NCBI GenBank assembly: GCA_040954595.2
Contig: CM082577.2
Coordinates: 16,988,001 to 17,052,000, forward strand
Direction of reading: 5' to 3'
DNA length: 64,000 nt
From: Balanoglossus misakiensis
Lineage: Eukaryota > Hemichordata
Numbering within the stretch: the stretch's first letter is position 1; each line of letters opens with the position of its first letter. The notes below the pieces were generated by a model. The model made no database searches and was not told the DNA's origin. It worked only from the letters and a program-made list of their open reading frames with translations. Of this stretch, positions 11,201 to 21,482 are shown piece by piece. The position numbers and the translations under genes are program-made.

Positions 11201-12254
11201 TTAATGGGGTAGGCTGGGTCACCGTAAACTCAACACGCAACGCCTGCAGGATTGGTTGGGAGGTTATCCAGTTTGGTCAGGAGACCACTTTCGTTTAATA
11301 TCTCACAATCATGACGTCTTCCTTCGATTCGGCAAAACAGGTTTGCAATGAGGCCGTCCGGTGTTACCAGTGATTTGAACTTAATACTGTGTACTCGTTT
11401 GTGTCCGTTGTAACACATTCGCTGTATGTATTTTGGTCGACAAATAGGTCTAACAGTTCCATCGATAAAGCCAAAACAATTGGTGTACGGGGCACCCATC
11501 TCATGTATTCCATTGGCGTACGTTTCCAGGCGCTGACCATCCAGCCATGGGTGGTCCAGGTCGATCAACAGGTGGCCAAATCTGTCATCAACCGTCTCGT
11601 TTATCATGGTCGGAAGAACGGATTTGGGTCTACCGAACATGCTTTACAAATCAGAAAGTCTGTTCGGATATGAAAATCTTTGTAACATCATACACTGTAC
11701 ATCTATATCAGAGGCGACACTTCTGTCAGGGAAAGTTATGCGTTCCGTAAAACCAAGAGCTGTTGCTAGTCTGGGAATATCCGCCTTTTCAAATCGAAAG
11801 TTGACTTTCGCTTGATCGTCGGTCATCTTATTCAGGTCGAAACGCTTTGCCAAGGTGGCATCGTACGTATTATACGACCTCCACCACCTTCTAACAGTGC
11901 AAGCGTAAAGAGGTCATAATCGCTGTTAAGCAGAGCTAAATCGGCGAGGGCGGCCATTATAAAATAGCAAATGCGCGTGCCACACAAACTGACGATTGAC
12001 GTGAAGCCAAACGCTGTTCATGTGAACGTCTAACGCGAACGCGAACGTTGGTTCTACGCGTTCACGTTCACGTAAAACGTGTAGCCGAACTTGTCTATTG
12101 TGTCGTTAAAGATGTACGTTCAGTAAAATTGAAAGTATTGTCTTTTTTTTATTGTGGATTTTTTTTATTCTCCTTTGTATGTATAATGAAAATCCGTAAT
12201 AAAATATAGGGGTCACCGCGCTTGTTTTTGAAATACAGAGCCATGAATTTGGTC

Positions 12255-12375
12255 GATAATTAGAGATTATAAACGGCTAGCGAGGGTATTTGGTTGCGGA
12301 TATAAGACCAAATATGCTAATTTTCACCTGAGAGGTCTTATATCCGCAACCAAATACCCGAGCGCACCCCTTATA
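12255..12375. repeat. Short palindromic MITE related to the big transposon TIR
   Basis: Arms of about 45-50 bp (TTATAAACGGCTAGCGAGGG... and ...TATCCGCAACCAAATACCCG) enclose CAAATATGCTAATTTTCACC. One half resembles 34385-34460 in the TIR of the 16.9-kb element (TTATAAACGGCAAGCTAGGC, and TAGCATATTTGG with ACCTCTGGGGTAAAA). Confidence 0.75.
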
Positions 12376-12539
12376 ACCTCATTGTAATATGATTTCGTTT
12401 GATAAAAGTCGATAAAATGATAATCTCGCCTGGATTCGAAGTTGAACAGCCATCATGTACGGGGATTGTCATGCCGGTTCAGGGGCCTCATCACACCTTC
12501 AACGCATGTCATTCCGATCTCGCGCACACTAGCACTCGA

Positions 12540-12791
12540 CTCAAAAAATAAAGTACAGCGATCCATTTCTATATTTCATAAACTTTGAAAACATTTATTT
12601 TTAAAAACGCTCAATGTGAATTAAAATTAAGTAAATAATGTTACTCTTAGTCTTAAATACATTAATAAAGTGGAACTATTAATAAATGCGCAAGAATATA
12701 TTTACATGTCTGCGAAGTAGTCAGCAGAAACACCACGGGAGTATTACGTTTCCGATCAATCAACCATGCTCAACATTAGAAATGTACATCT
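12540..12791. other. No gene recognised; AT-rich flank of the Crypton fragment
   Basis: AT-rich sequence directly 3' of the Crypton ORF. It could be its 3' untranslated region. I see no other feature. Confidence 0.4.
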
Positions 12792-13523
12792 TTAATTATG
12801 CTTGGAGGAATTATAGGTACTTGTATAAACATATACATTGCCCTGGAAGTTGCAGTTATTGAACATATTGGATGGTGTTATGGAATTTGAGGGGAGAGTT
12901 TGGCATGTGGATATATTTCTCTCGCACCGTTGTGGTGAGCAAGCAACCGCCAAAGACGTAGCAGACGGAGCTGGGGTCCCATCAGCTGTTATGATACCGG
13001 TAGGTTTATCGTGAATCGATGACATTAAAATGTCACTACACTGCCGTTTCTGTTCATTCGAACTGTCACGACAATAACTACGAATGCTTCCTTCGTTGCG
13101 ATGACCGCTGAGATTCATGATTATTCTCGTTGGGACCCCAGCGTCGTTCAGCGACTTAATGGTTGTTGCTCGCACACAGTGGTTTGTGTATATTACGCTC
13201 AACTCTGCCGCTTTTGGTATTTTCTTCATCATTTCCCCTAGTGAATTGTGCCCAAGGGGGCTGTTTACATACCACGTGTTTTCACTGCCGGAGAAATTGG
13301 GAATGGGACGCTGGAAAAACGCAGTACAGTTGGGATGGAGTTTACCGTTATATTTCAAAATGGCCGTAACTGGGCAGAGGGGAGAACCCGTTTTATACAT
13401 CCGCTTCTCACTTTCAAAATTATCTTTCAAATCCCCGGGGTGGTTTTTAGTGGCTTCCAAGTAGGCCAACGTAATATATCGCCGACTACTGGGAGATAAA
13501 ATATGTATCACAGTCAACTCCAT
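12792..13523 (-). pseudogene. Crypton-type tyrosine recombinase, C-terminal fragment
   Basis: The minus-strand frame of about 240 codons reads RRYITLAYLEATKNHPGDLK near its start, then GSPLCPVTAILKY, then YTNHCVRATTIKSLNDAGVP, then IIMNLSGHRNEGSIRSYCR. The H-x-x-R (HCVR), G-H-R and following Y (SYCR) correspond to the catalytic box of the tyrosine recombinases of Crypton elements and the related DUF3504/KIAA1958-like genes. These act by DNA strand exchange. The N-terminal half is missing: homology begins near 13500, where the oppositely oriented piggyBac fragment starts. The frame is otherwise open and ends at a natural-looking tail. Confidence 0.75.
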
Positions 13524-13534
13524 GGTTCAGAACA

Positions 13535-14653
13535 GTGTTTTCAAGGAACAGATTTCAGTTGCTATTGAAGTTTTTCCATATTGTCAACAACGAAGCACTT
13601 CCACAACATGGAGATCCTGCATATGATCCCAGGAATAAATTTCAATCGCTTATTGACCACTGCAACCGACTATTCCGGTACTACTACACACCACGGCAAC
13701 AATTGTCCGTTGATGAATCCCTGGTTGGTAGCCGCAATAGAACCGATCTCATCCAGTATATGCCAGCAAAAAACCATCACAGATTTGGCATAAAATTGTG
13801 GGTAGCATGTGAAAGTCTGTCTGGATACATCTGTTCTTTATTGGCCTATGGAGGGGCAGTCAGAGAGAGAGGTGGTGAGAATGGCCTATCATATGATGTT
13901 GTCATGCGTGTTCTCCAAATAGCCCAGCTGCTGCAAAAAGGGTACCACGTCGTCGTAGACAACTTCTATACAGGCATGACACTTGCAAGAGATGTACTAG
14001 CTAACCAGACATACTTGACTGGAACTCTCCGCTCCAATCGCAGGGGAATACCTGCTATGATTCGGAATACCAAACCACCGGAATATGCCAGACAAGGGCA
14101 TCTACTCTGCGCATCATTTCGAGAAAAAGTATCACGAAAACCAGTCATGCTTCTATCATCACAAATGTCTGCACAGGTTGATGAAGATCACCGACCCAAA
14201 CCACAAATTTGCACGTTTTACAACAAGTACATGTGTGGCGTTGACATGGCAGACATGATGTTGTATGTTTATAACGATGAGAGGAAGTCACTGAAATTTT
14301 GGAAAAAGATGGTCTTCAATCTTTTTCATCGTATGATGCTCAACGCTTACATCCTCTACAAACAAAACACAAACCATGACCATGTGTTCACCCGAGAATA
14401 GTTCTGCAAGGAAGTGATTGAGGGATTGGCAGGGGACCACATCACAAACACTGGAGGCCTCCAAGTGAACAACAACAACAACAACCATGTTCGTCATCAA
14501 CCTCTCCGAAGACTCGCGGACAATCGTGAGAAAGATTGCTGTGTGTGTTCCGATCGAGCAGCTGGCATACGCCATAGATCCCGCACTGTTTGTGCGACAT
14601 GCCAGCGAGGTCTTCATCGGGACTGCATGGAAAACCACCAGTGCCGGGGTTAG
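13535..14653 (+). pseudogene. piggyBac transposase, 5'-truncated with one nonsense codon
   Basis: The frame opens with FSRNRFQLLLKFFHIVNNEA, well inside a normal piggyBac protein, so 100 or more N-terminal residues are absent. The three catalytic Asp motifs are present: LSVDESLVG, HVVVDNFYTGM and NKYMCGVDMADMM. A TAG at 14399-14401 stops the frame, but the same frame continues as FCKEVIEGLAG and ends with the C-terminal Cys-rich domain (CCVCSDRAAG, CATCQRGLHRDCMENHQC), which normally recognises the TIR. No ATG sits at the start. It abuts the Crypton fragment head to head. Confidence 0.9.
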
Positions 14654-14656
14654 ACA

Positions 14657-14692
<36 letters not shown>

Positions 14693-14763
14693 ATACATAC
14701 ATACATACATACATACATACATACATACATACATACATACATACATACATACATACATACATG
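14657..14763. repeat. (AC)n-(CATA)n compound microsatellite
   Basis: About 30 bp of CA repeats pass into CATA repeats directly after the piggyBac stop. Open frames over it are artefacts. Confidence 0.95.
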
Positions 14764-14769
14764 ATACAT

Positions 14770-16900
14770 ATATACATTGTTCGGATATGCAGACAGTTCG
14801 GTTATTCGGATAACGATCATATACAACAGAACTGTTTGTGGGACATGACAGCAGTGCGGATAACCAAACAATTCGGATAATTGGAGTTCGGATAATTGGA
14901 GTTCAGATAATTGGAGTTTTACTGTTTATATACGTACGTAGTACACCTATGACAACTACCATAACAAATTTTATTACAATTATATGCATTATTATGCATT
15001 GTTATTTGTGGTCTTCTTTATAAAGCTTTCACAGTCAACTTCATGTTTCAAATATTGAAAGTTGGATTTTGACTTTTGTATCACTGATAACAATTGTAGG
15101 TACATAATACTATCTTACCCATAAGAAATGTTAATAAATTGAAAGATGAAATCAAATTACCTTTTAAAAGTACATTTGTATGTGTGCTACAACACATACT
15201 TCTTTTATTTCAAAAGAATGCCATGGCAATAAAGTTTCTCAAAGTGTTGATACTTACCATTGCACTTGATTGTAGTTTTTCAAGATGGCTGCCATTTTGC
15301 ATCAAATTTGCATATATTTTGCATATTTTTGGCAACCACATTTTGACATTTCTTGTATGAAGATATTATTGACTGTCCTGAATAAAGCATTTTATGTATT
15401 CACGTATTTTTATATGTAGGATCCATAAAGTCATCAATATGGTCCACAGTCAATGTTGTTTTATGTGTTTATATTCACAGAACAGTTCACCTTCCTCCAT
15501 ATTTTTCAAGTAAATTAGTGAAATTGTTCTATTTGTGTCACATAGCTGGAAGAGTAACACTCTTTGACTCTTTAGGTAATTTCTATAAACATATAAATGA
15601 TCACTTACTCATAATTTACTAAAAAAAAGTAATTTGTAAAGTATTTTGTATATGATTTGTATAACCAGAATGGTATGACATCATATCTCATTTACATATT
15701 CATGAGCTAATTAGCATAAATTTGGGACTAAATAAAAGCCCATATCTAAAGCTTTGTAATGATATATAGGTGTACTGGGGTTCAACAACAATATTCAAAG
15801 TTATTACATTATACTCCTAGGTATGTATCAGTTATTATGCTTATACCCTTTAACCTGTGGCATTTCTATGGTTTGCATGGGGCATTCAAAGAGTTAAACC
15901 ATGATCAGCTGTTAGTAATAACGGGCCCCGAAGGTTAAGTTTATCGCGCTATTTCTGAGTGAAATCAGACGAAATATGAGACACAAGAGGTATCACTTCA
16001 CCTGACGATATTTTTGGTAGGTAAATATGGATGAAAACACTGATAACACGGCGAATTCAGAAAACTACGTGAACGTTACTTGGATTGACAGCGCGCGGCC
16101 CCATTGTTTACAACGCCAGACATTTTATAACGGGTCGAACAACATTGACTTTTCGAATGGAAATTGCAAGCAGCATATGAATTTCAAAATGTTCAAATCA
16201 TTGTTAAATATTTATATTGAAGACGTGTCAGTTTAAAATCTAAACTCAAACTTTTAATATCCACCACCTGATACACCTCTCTCTCTCTGCGTTTTTGGCT
16301 TCGGAAACGGAACAAAAAATATACTCGATGTTGGGTCAAGGTACCTTTCATCTGATTTACACGTCCCCCAGGCGCATCTCTTCACTATTCTGGCCGATAT
16401 TTTAAGACCATTAAGTTCCTAAAACTGAAAAATAACTTCCAGTCTGTCTATCTCTAACTGAGGGTGTACTGTAGGCTGGGCCATGTTGTTGATTATATGT
16501 GGGACAAAATGGCGGTTGTGTGAACAGCATGACTTTTCTCGGCTCTGATTGGCTGAGGGTTCAGTGTGATTGACAGCTGTGGAACCATGAATCAAATGCA
16601 AAGTTTATTAGCTATTCTCCGTTCAGGGCCAAGTTGTGCTAGGTCATCTTGTTGAGAATATAAACCCTGGCTCCAGCCAATCAGCAAGCTAGATTCACAC
16701 CAAGCATATTATAATTCCGGTTATCAAGTATAAATATCGTCCCGTTGCCAAGCACCCGTGGATCGCTCTCCATGGAACGTCGCAATCACGTCTGCTAAGG
16801 GGTTCTGAATAAAGTTAGCCTTGAAATCAGTTGGTAATGACAACAGATCATGCCATGGAGTTGGCAGTCTGTGGATATGTTTCTGATTGTGCAGTTTTTA
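14770..16900. other. No gene supported
   Basis: Short tandem ATTGGAGTTCGGATA-type units occur at 14875-14915. A 69-codon frame at 16027-16236 (starting MDENTDNTANSEN) has an ATG but no recognisable domain. Otherwise AT-rich sequence without coding bias that I can see. Confidence 0.5.
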
Positions 16901-16904
16901 GCTC

Positions 16905-17960
16905 TGCAGTCACTTGTGTCAGCTGAGCTGTAGCAGTAAGTTGATTAGTGTCCGTCCGTCGTCCGTCCGTCGTCTGTCGTCCGTCAACTTTTGGTATTTC
17001 AACTTGGCATATTTAGCTGACATTTGGTTGGAATGTGTGTTATGGTGCCCTTACCTGATTTTGTTAATTTGGATTTGATGGGGTCATGAATATGCAAATT
17101 TGATCTAAAAATAGAAGTTTGGGTAAAAATCTTCTTCTCCACAACTACATGTACGATGGAGCTGAAATTTGATAGGAATGTGTGTTATGGTGCCCCTACC
17201 TGATTTTGTTAATTTGGATTTGATGGGGTCATGAATATACAAATTAGATCTAAAAATATAATTTTTGGTCAAAAATCTTCTTCTCCATAACTACATGTAC
17301 GATGGAGCTGAAATTTGGTAGGAATTTGTGTTATGGTGCCCCTACCTGATTTTGTAAATTTGGATTTGATGGGGTCATGAATATACAAATTAGATCTAAA
17401 AATATAATTTTTGGTCAAAAATCTTCTTCTCCACAACTACATGTACAATCGAGCTGAAATTTGGTAGGAATGTGTGTTATAGTGCCCCTACCTGATTTTG
17501 TAAATTTGGATTTGATGGGGTCATGAATATGCAAATTAGATCTAGAAATAGAATTTTTGGTCAAAATTCTTCTTCTCCATAACTACATGTACGATGGAGC
17601 TGAAATTTGGTAGGAATGTGTGTTATGGTGCCCCTACCTGATTTTGTTAATTTGGATTTGATTGGGTCATGAATATACAAATTAGATCTAAAAATAGAAT
17701 TTTTGGTCAAAAATCTTCTTCTCCATAACTACATGTACGATGGAGCTGAAATTTGGTAGGAATGTTTCTGATTGTGCAGTTTTTAGCTCTGCTGTCACTT
17801 GTGTCAGCTGAGCTGTAGCAGTAAGTTGATCAGTGTCCGTCCGTCGTCCGTCAACTTTTGGTATTTCAACTTGGCATATTTAGCTGACATTTGGTTGGAA
17901 TGTGTGTTATGGTGCCCCTACCTGATTTTGTTAATTGGAATTTTGATGGGGTCATGAATA
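16905..17960. repeat. Tandem repeat, about 146-bp unit, with duplicated outer blocks
   Basis: About five units each contain ACCTGATTTTGT(T/A)AATTTGG, GATGGGGTCATGAATA, TCTTCTTCTCCA and ACATGTACGATGGAGCTGAA, with GTGTGTTATGGTGCCC recurring near 17035, 17180, 17326, 17470 and 17620. The array is bracketed by two copies of a different block (TTGTGCAGTTTTTAGCTCTG ... GTCCGTCCGTCGTCCGTC) at about 16890-17030 and 17765-17890, so there is a higher-order duplication. Confidence 0.9.
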
Positions 17961-18159
17961 TGCAAATTAGAACCTTGTTGCTTCGTTTCGATGTTGTTCT
18001 TTAGGATTCAATTCTTTCTTTCTTTCTTTAGCACAATGAATCAAGCTGAATTTGGATAAATACTTGTGATGTCTATGTTTGCTTTTGTTCAATATAATAC
18101 AATTGTTATGAATTAAAACCTAGGGTATTCAAATCATTGCCCAGGTTACACTGTTAAAG

Positions 18160-20990
18160 TCAGCAGAGCTCTTTTGACCGACAGTGCACTTGTTTGATGA
18201 ATAAAATGTAAATATCTTTTCTACAAAAATTACTGAAACAAATGGGTTCTAAATCTGTATGAGGGAGTGAAATATCAAATTGAATGGGTGTTATCTCCCC
18301 TGTATCATCATTGTTACTTGAAATGTAATGATCAAGTTGTGTTTTCCACTTTTGGGGGATAGAATCCCAAAGTAACTGAATTGTTCTGTGTAAAACTCTA
18401 ACAGAATTAACCGAAACATCTCTTTGCATTTCAAGGGTGGTTTACTTGCGTTTTTCACCAAAATTGAAAAGATCAAAAATTTTTACGACGCCCCCAACAA
18501 TAAACTGCTTCAGATACAGGGGGCATTTCTGTGCAGGATGTAAAACCAGTGGGTTGTAAAATAAAGGCTCTGAAATAATATCAGTAACAGTAATCTGAAT
18601 ATTGCATCGCTTCGTATCAAGCAGCAACCAAGTTTTCAGTAACTGGTACTAGAAGGGAGGAGCATGATCATTTATGTTAATAATATCTGATAAAATAAGA
18701 GCAAAAACATTAATTCTATAACTGAGTTTAACTATTTTGTTAAAGAAAAAGCTTGCATAGTGATGTAAACAGTAATCAGAGTTATCATACAGCAGTTTTC
18801 GTATACGCATCATTCGAAAGCTGTTAATTTTACTTTGAATGTGAACAATGGCCTAACCTCCCTAATCAACCGGCAAGTACAGCAGTTCATGTGGAAGCCA
18901 ATGCCTTCCTTGCCAAAAGAAATTAACACAAAGAATTTGAACATTGGTAACAAGATCATCAGGGGGTGGTATGCAGAGAAACTTGTGCCAAGGTTTTGAT
19001 GTCGCTAACTTATTAATTATAATAGCTCTACCACGGTAAGAAATGACTTTTGCATACAGTTTCCATCTTTTAAGCGTTGGCTCAACATAGTCCATCAGAC
19101 CCTCCCAGTTTTTCTTAATGTACTCCGTATCATTGCCAAGGTAAACACCTAAAAATTTCAAACCTTGACTGTTCCATGACAGGTCTAAAGGACAGTCCCT
19201 TCTATAACGCCAACTTCCAGCCCAGAGACCTTTGAACTTCTGGAAATTAATTTTAGCGTTAGAAGCCTTTTCATACACATCAAGCCAATAAGAAAGCCCA
19301 TCAAAATCCTGGTCACAAGTGACAAAAACATTTATATCATCGGCATAGCCAGAAAGAACTTTTTTTCTTGAATTTACGCCAGGTATTGAAAAACCACGCA
19401 TATTATTACTTGTCCGTAGTTTGTGTAATAATATTATAGATCAATAATATTATAGATCAGCCTGATGTAATAAATGAAACCTTCACCAGGCTTGTAAAGT
19501 GTTGAAAAGGTAGCTGTGATGCACTCGATCAAACGCTTTCTCTTGATCAAGTGAAACAATGGCCAGTGGACTTTGATATTTATTTGCATAATAAAGAGTG
19601 TCGCGAATACAGTGAATATTATTAAATATTGTCCTACCCGGAATACAATAACTTCTTGATTAACTATTTCGCCCAGAGCAAGTTTAAGTCTTAAAAAAAG
19701 GTCTTTGTGAAGATTTTGTAATCAGAACACAAACGTGAGACAGGCCTCCAGTTGTTAAGTAGGCTATTGTCGCCTTTCTTTGGTAACAAAGTGACCAAAG
19801 CTCGGCGACAAGACAGCGGTAGAATTCTAGTTTGGATCGACTCAAGTAAAACATCATAAACGTCTTGTCCAAAAACAGTCCAAAAGCATTTATGAAATTC
19901 TGACGGAATGCCGTCAATTCCCGGAGATTTGTTATTGCGAAGTAACCGAACTGACTTGGTAAGTTCATCAAAGGTAATTTGTTGATCAAGAGAATGCTTT
20001 GTATCATCCGACAATCTTGGAATATCTGTTAAAATCTCACTAAGACGTTCCAAATCAAATTCACCTGGAGTGTAGAGTGATCTATAGAACTCTCTTGCAG
20101 CTTTTCGAATGGTTGCTGGATCCCCAGTAACAAAATTGTTACCAATTTTGAGTTGTGTCATCATCTTTCGTGCAATTTTACGTTTTTCCAGATCAAAGAA
20201 AAACCTCGTGGATTTGTCACTTTCAGTAATAAATTAAAATCTAGATCTAACCCACGCTCCCTTGACTTCAGTTATGAGAATATCATTCAGTCGCGCTATT
20301 TTCTGTCCATAATCTGCGTGATCAACATTATTAGAACACATATTATTTTCGATAACGGAAAGCTCTTTCAGAAGTTTTTCTTTCGTCGCTAGCTCATTTT
20401 GACGTCGACCAACACTATACTGTTGTGATAACAATTTTATCTGAATTTTGCCCGCGTCCCACCAGTTTTGTATGCAATCAAATTCCGATCTCTTTGTTTT
20501 CCAGCCACACCAAAAATCACTGATCAGGGACTTATACGCCTCATCATCTAACAAAGAAGTATTTAAGGTCCAACAAGCATTTTTGTGAACAACGTGTTTT
20601 TGAGTGATCCGCATCTGCATAATGCAATGATCCGAAAAAGTAACTGGAACAATAATAGCAAAACAACCCTATTAGTAATAAATTTACTGACATATAAGCG
20701 ATCTAACCGCGCATGGGCATTATGACCGTGCCACGTGTAAGCGCGACTGGTAGGGTTGATTTGTCGCCAAGTATCAATAAGTTTAAACCTCTTGAGTAAT
20801 TTACAGAAGAACATAAAAGAAACATACAATCACAGCTTTGCTGTGTCTTCAAGGATTCTATAATAACACTGTAACGCTTTAACGCATCTCTACAACCACG
20901 AGTATTACAGGAGAGGATCGACAGATGAGCCAAGATTAATAAGTAGAGTGAAGAAATGAGATTCATTGTAGCAGAAGTATTAGACGACAA
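18160..20990 (-). pseudogene. L1/Tx1-type non-LTR retrotransposon ORF2, decayed
   Basis: The minus strand carries, in order: an endonuclease start (LSILSCNTRGCRDALKRYSV, about 20935-20860); degraded endonuclease frames; a reverse transcriptase block with VRLLRNNKSPGIDGIPSEFH and NWRPVSRLCSDYKI (about 19980-19700); a gap with stops; the catalytic GYADDINVFV with KINFQKFKGLW and LKFLGVYLGN (19400-18862); and C-terminal blocks (LFYNPLVLHPAQKCPL, 18600-18500; KWKTQLDHYISS, 18350). The enzyme nicks DNA and reverse-transcribes its own RNA. The NKSPGIDG and YADD motifs and the EN sequence favour the L1/Tx1 clade. Several shifts and stops make it inactive. A (TTTC)n tract at 18014-18030 may mark the 3' end. 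Confidence 0.85.
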
Positions 20991-21482
20991 CAGTCAAAAC
21001 AATGGTGACAATCCATTTTTTCTCATATCATTCCTTACTTTTTTCATTAGCTTACTTATTGACAGACCTTCCAGCAAATTATTTTGATTTGGGCAACATT
21101 CACGACATCTATCTACATGATTTTTAAGAGACTATATATTTTCAAGAAAAATTGTTTTTCTTGTGTTGGTACAGTATGACATTGTGACAGGGGCGTTTGT
21201 TCGGTACTTTGTTCTTGAGATGAGTGTAGACTTTCGTCAGAAAGCCCTCTCCACTCTGTGACTGTGCTTAGCACACTAAGATGGCCCGAGTTAGGAATAA
21301 TATTTGCATCGACAAGGATATTTTCGTCCTCACTCATATTATCCAAATCCATCAGTAGGACTGTACTGATTTGTAGAGTATACCGAGGAAAGGTGTACAT
21401 GCTGCATAAAGCGACAGTCAGTACAATGCATACTATCTACAGTACGTTACAGTGCACATTTGTTTCCAGTGACGGGTGGGCT

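Larger units (their letters stand above)
9985..11957 (-). pseudogene. PIF/Harbinger transposase, split by two nested insertions
   Basis: A likely start is ATG at 11957 (MAALADLALLNSDYDLF). A frame change near 11885 leads to LAKRFDLNKMTDDQAKVNFR, then an in-frame TAA at 11644-11646, then FGRPKSVLP. The catalytic region follows: GFIDGTVRPICRP (first Asp), GHKRVHSIKFKSL, GRRHDCEIL (second Asp), an in-frame TGA, then VYGDPAYPI. The 795-bp TTAA element splits the frame exactly there. Reading resumes on its far side at 10401 as KPQLQAPFRGAV, then SSVRECVEWMFGKI (third acidic residue), then FLQPVAKY. MITE copy 2 interrupts next, and the frame resumes as ALLTMKFHTLYC. DDE_Tnp_4-type DNA transposase; two nonsense codons and one shift make it dead. 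Confidence 0.85.
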
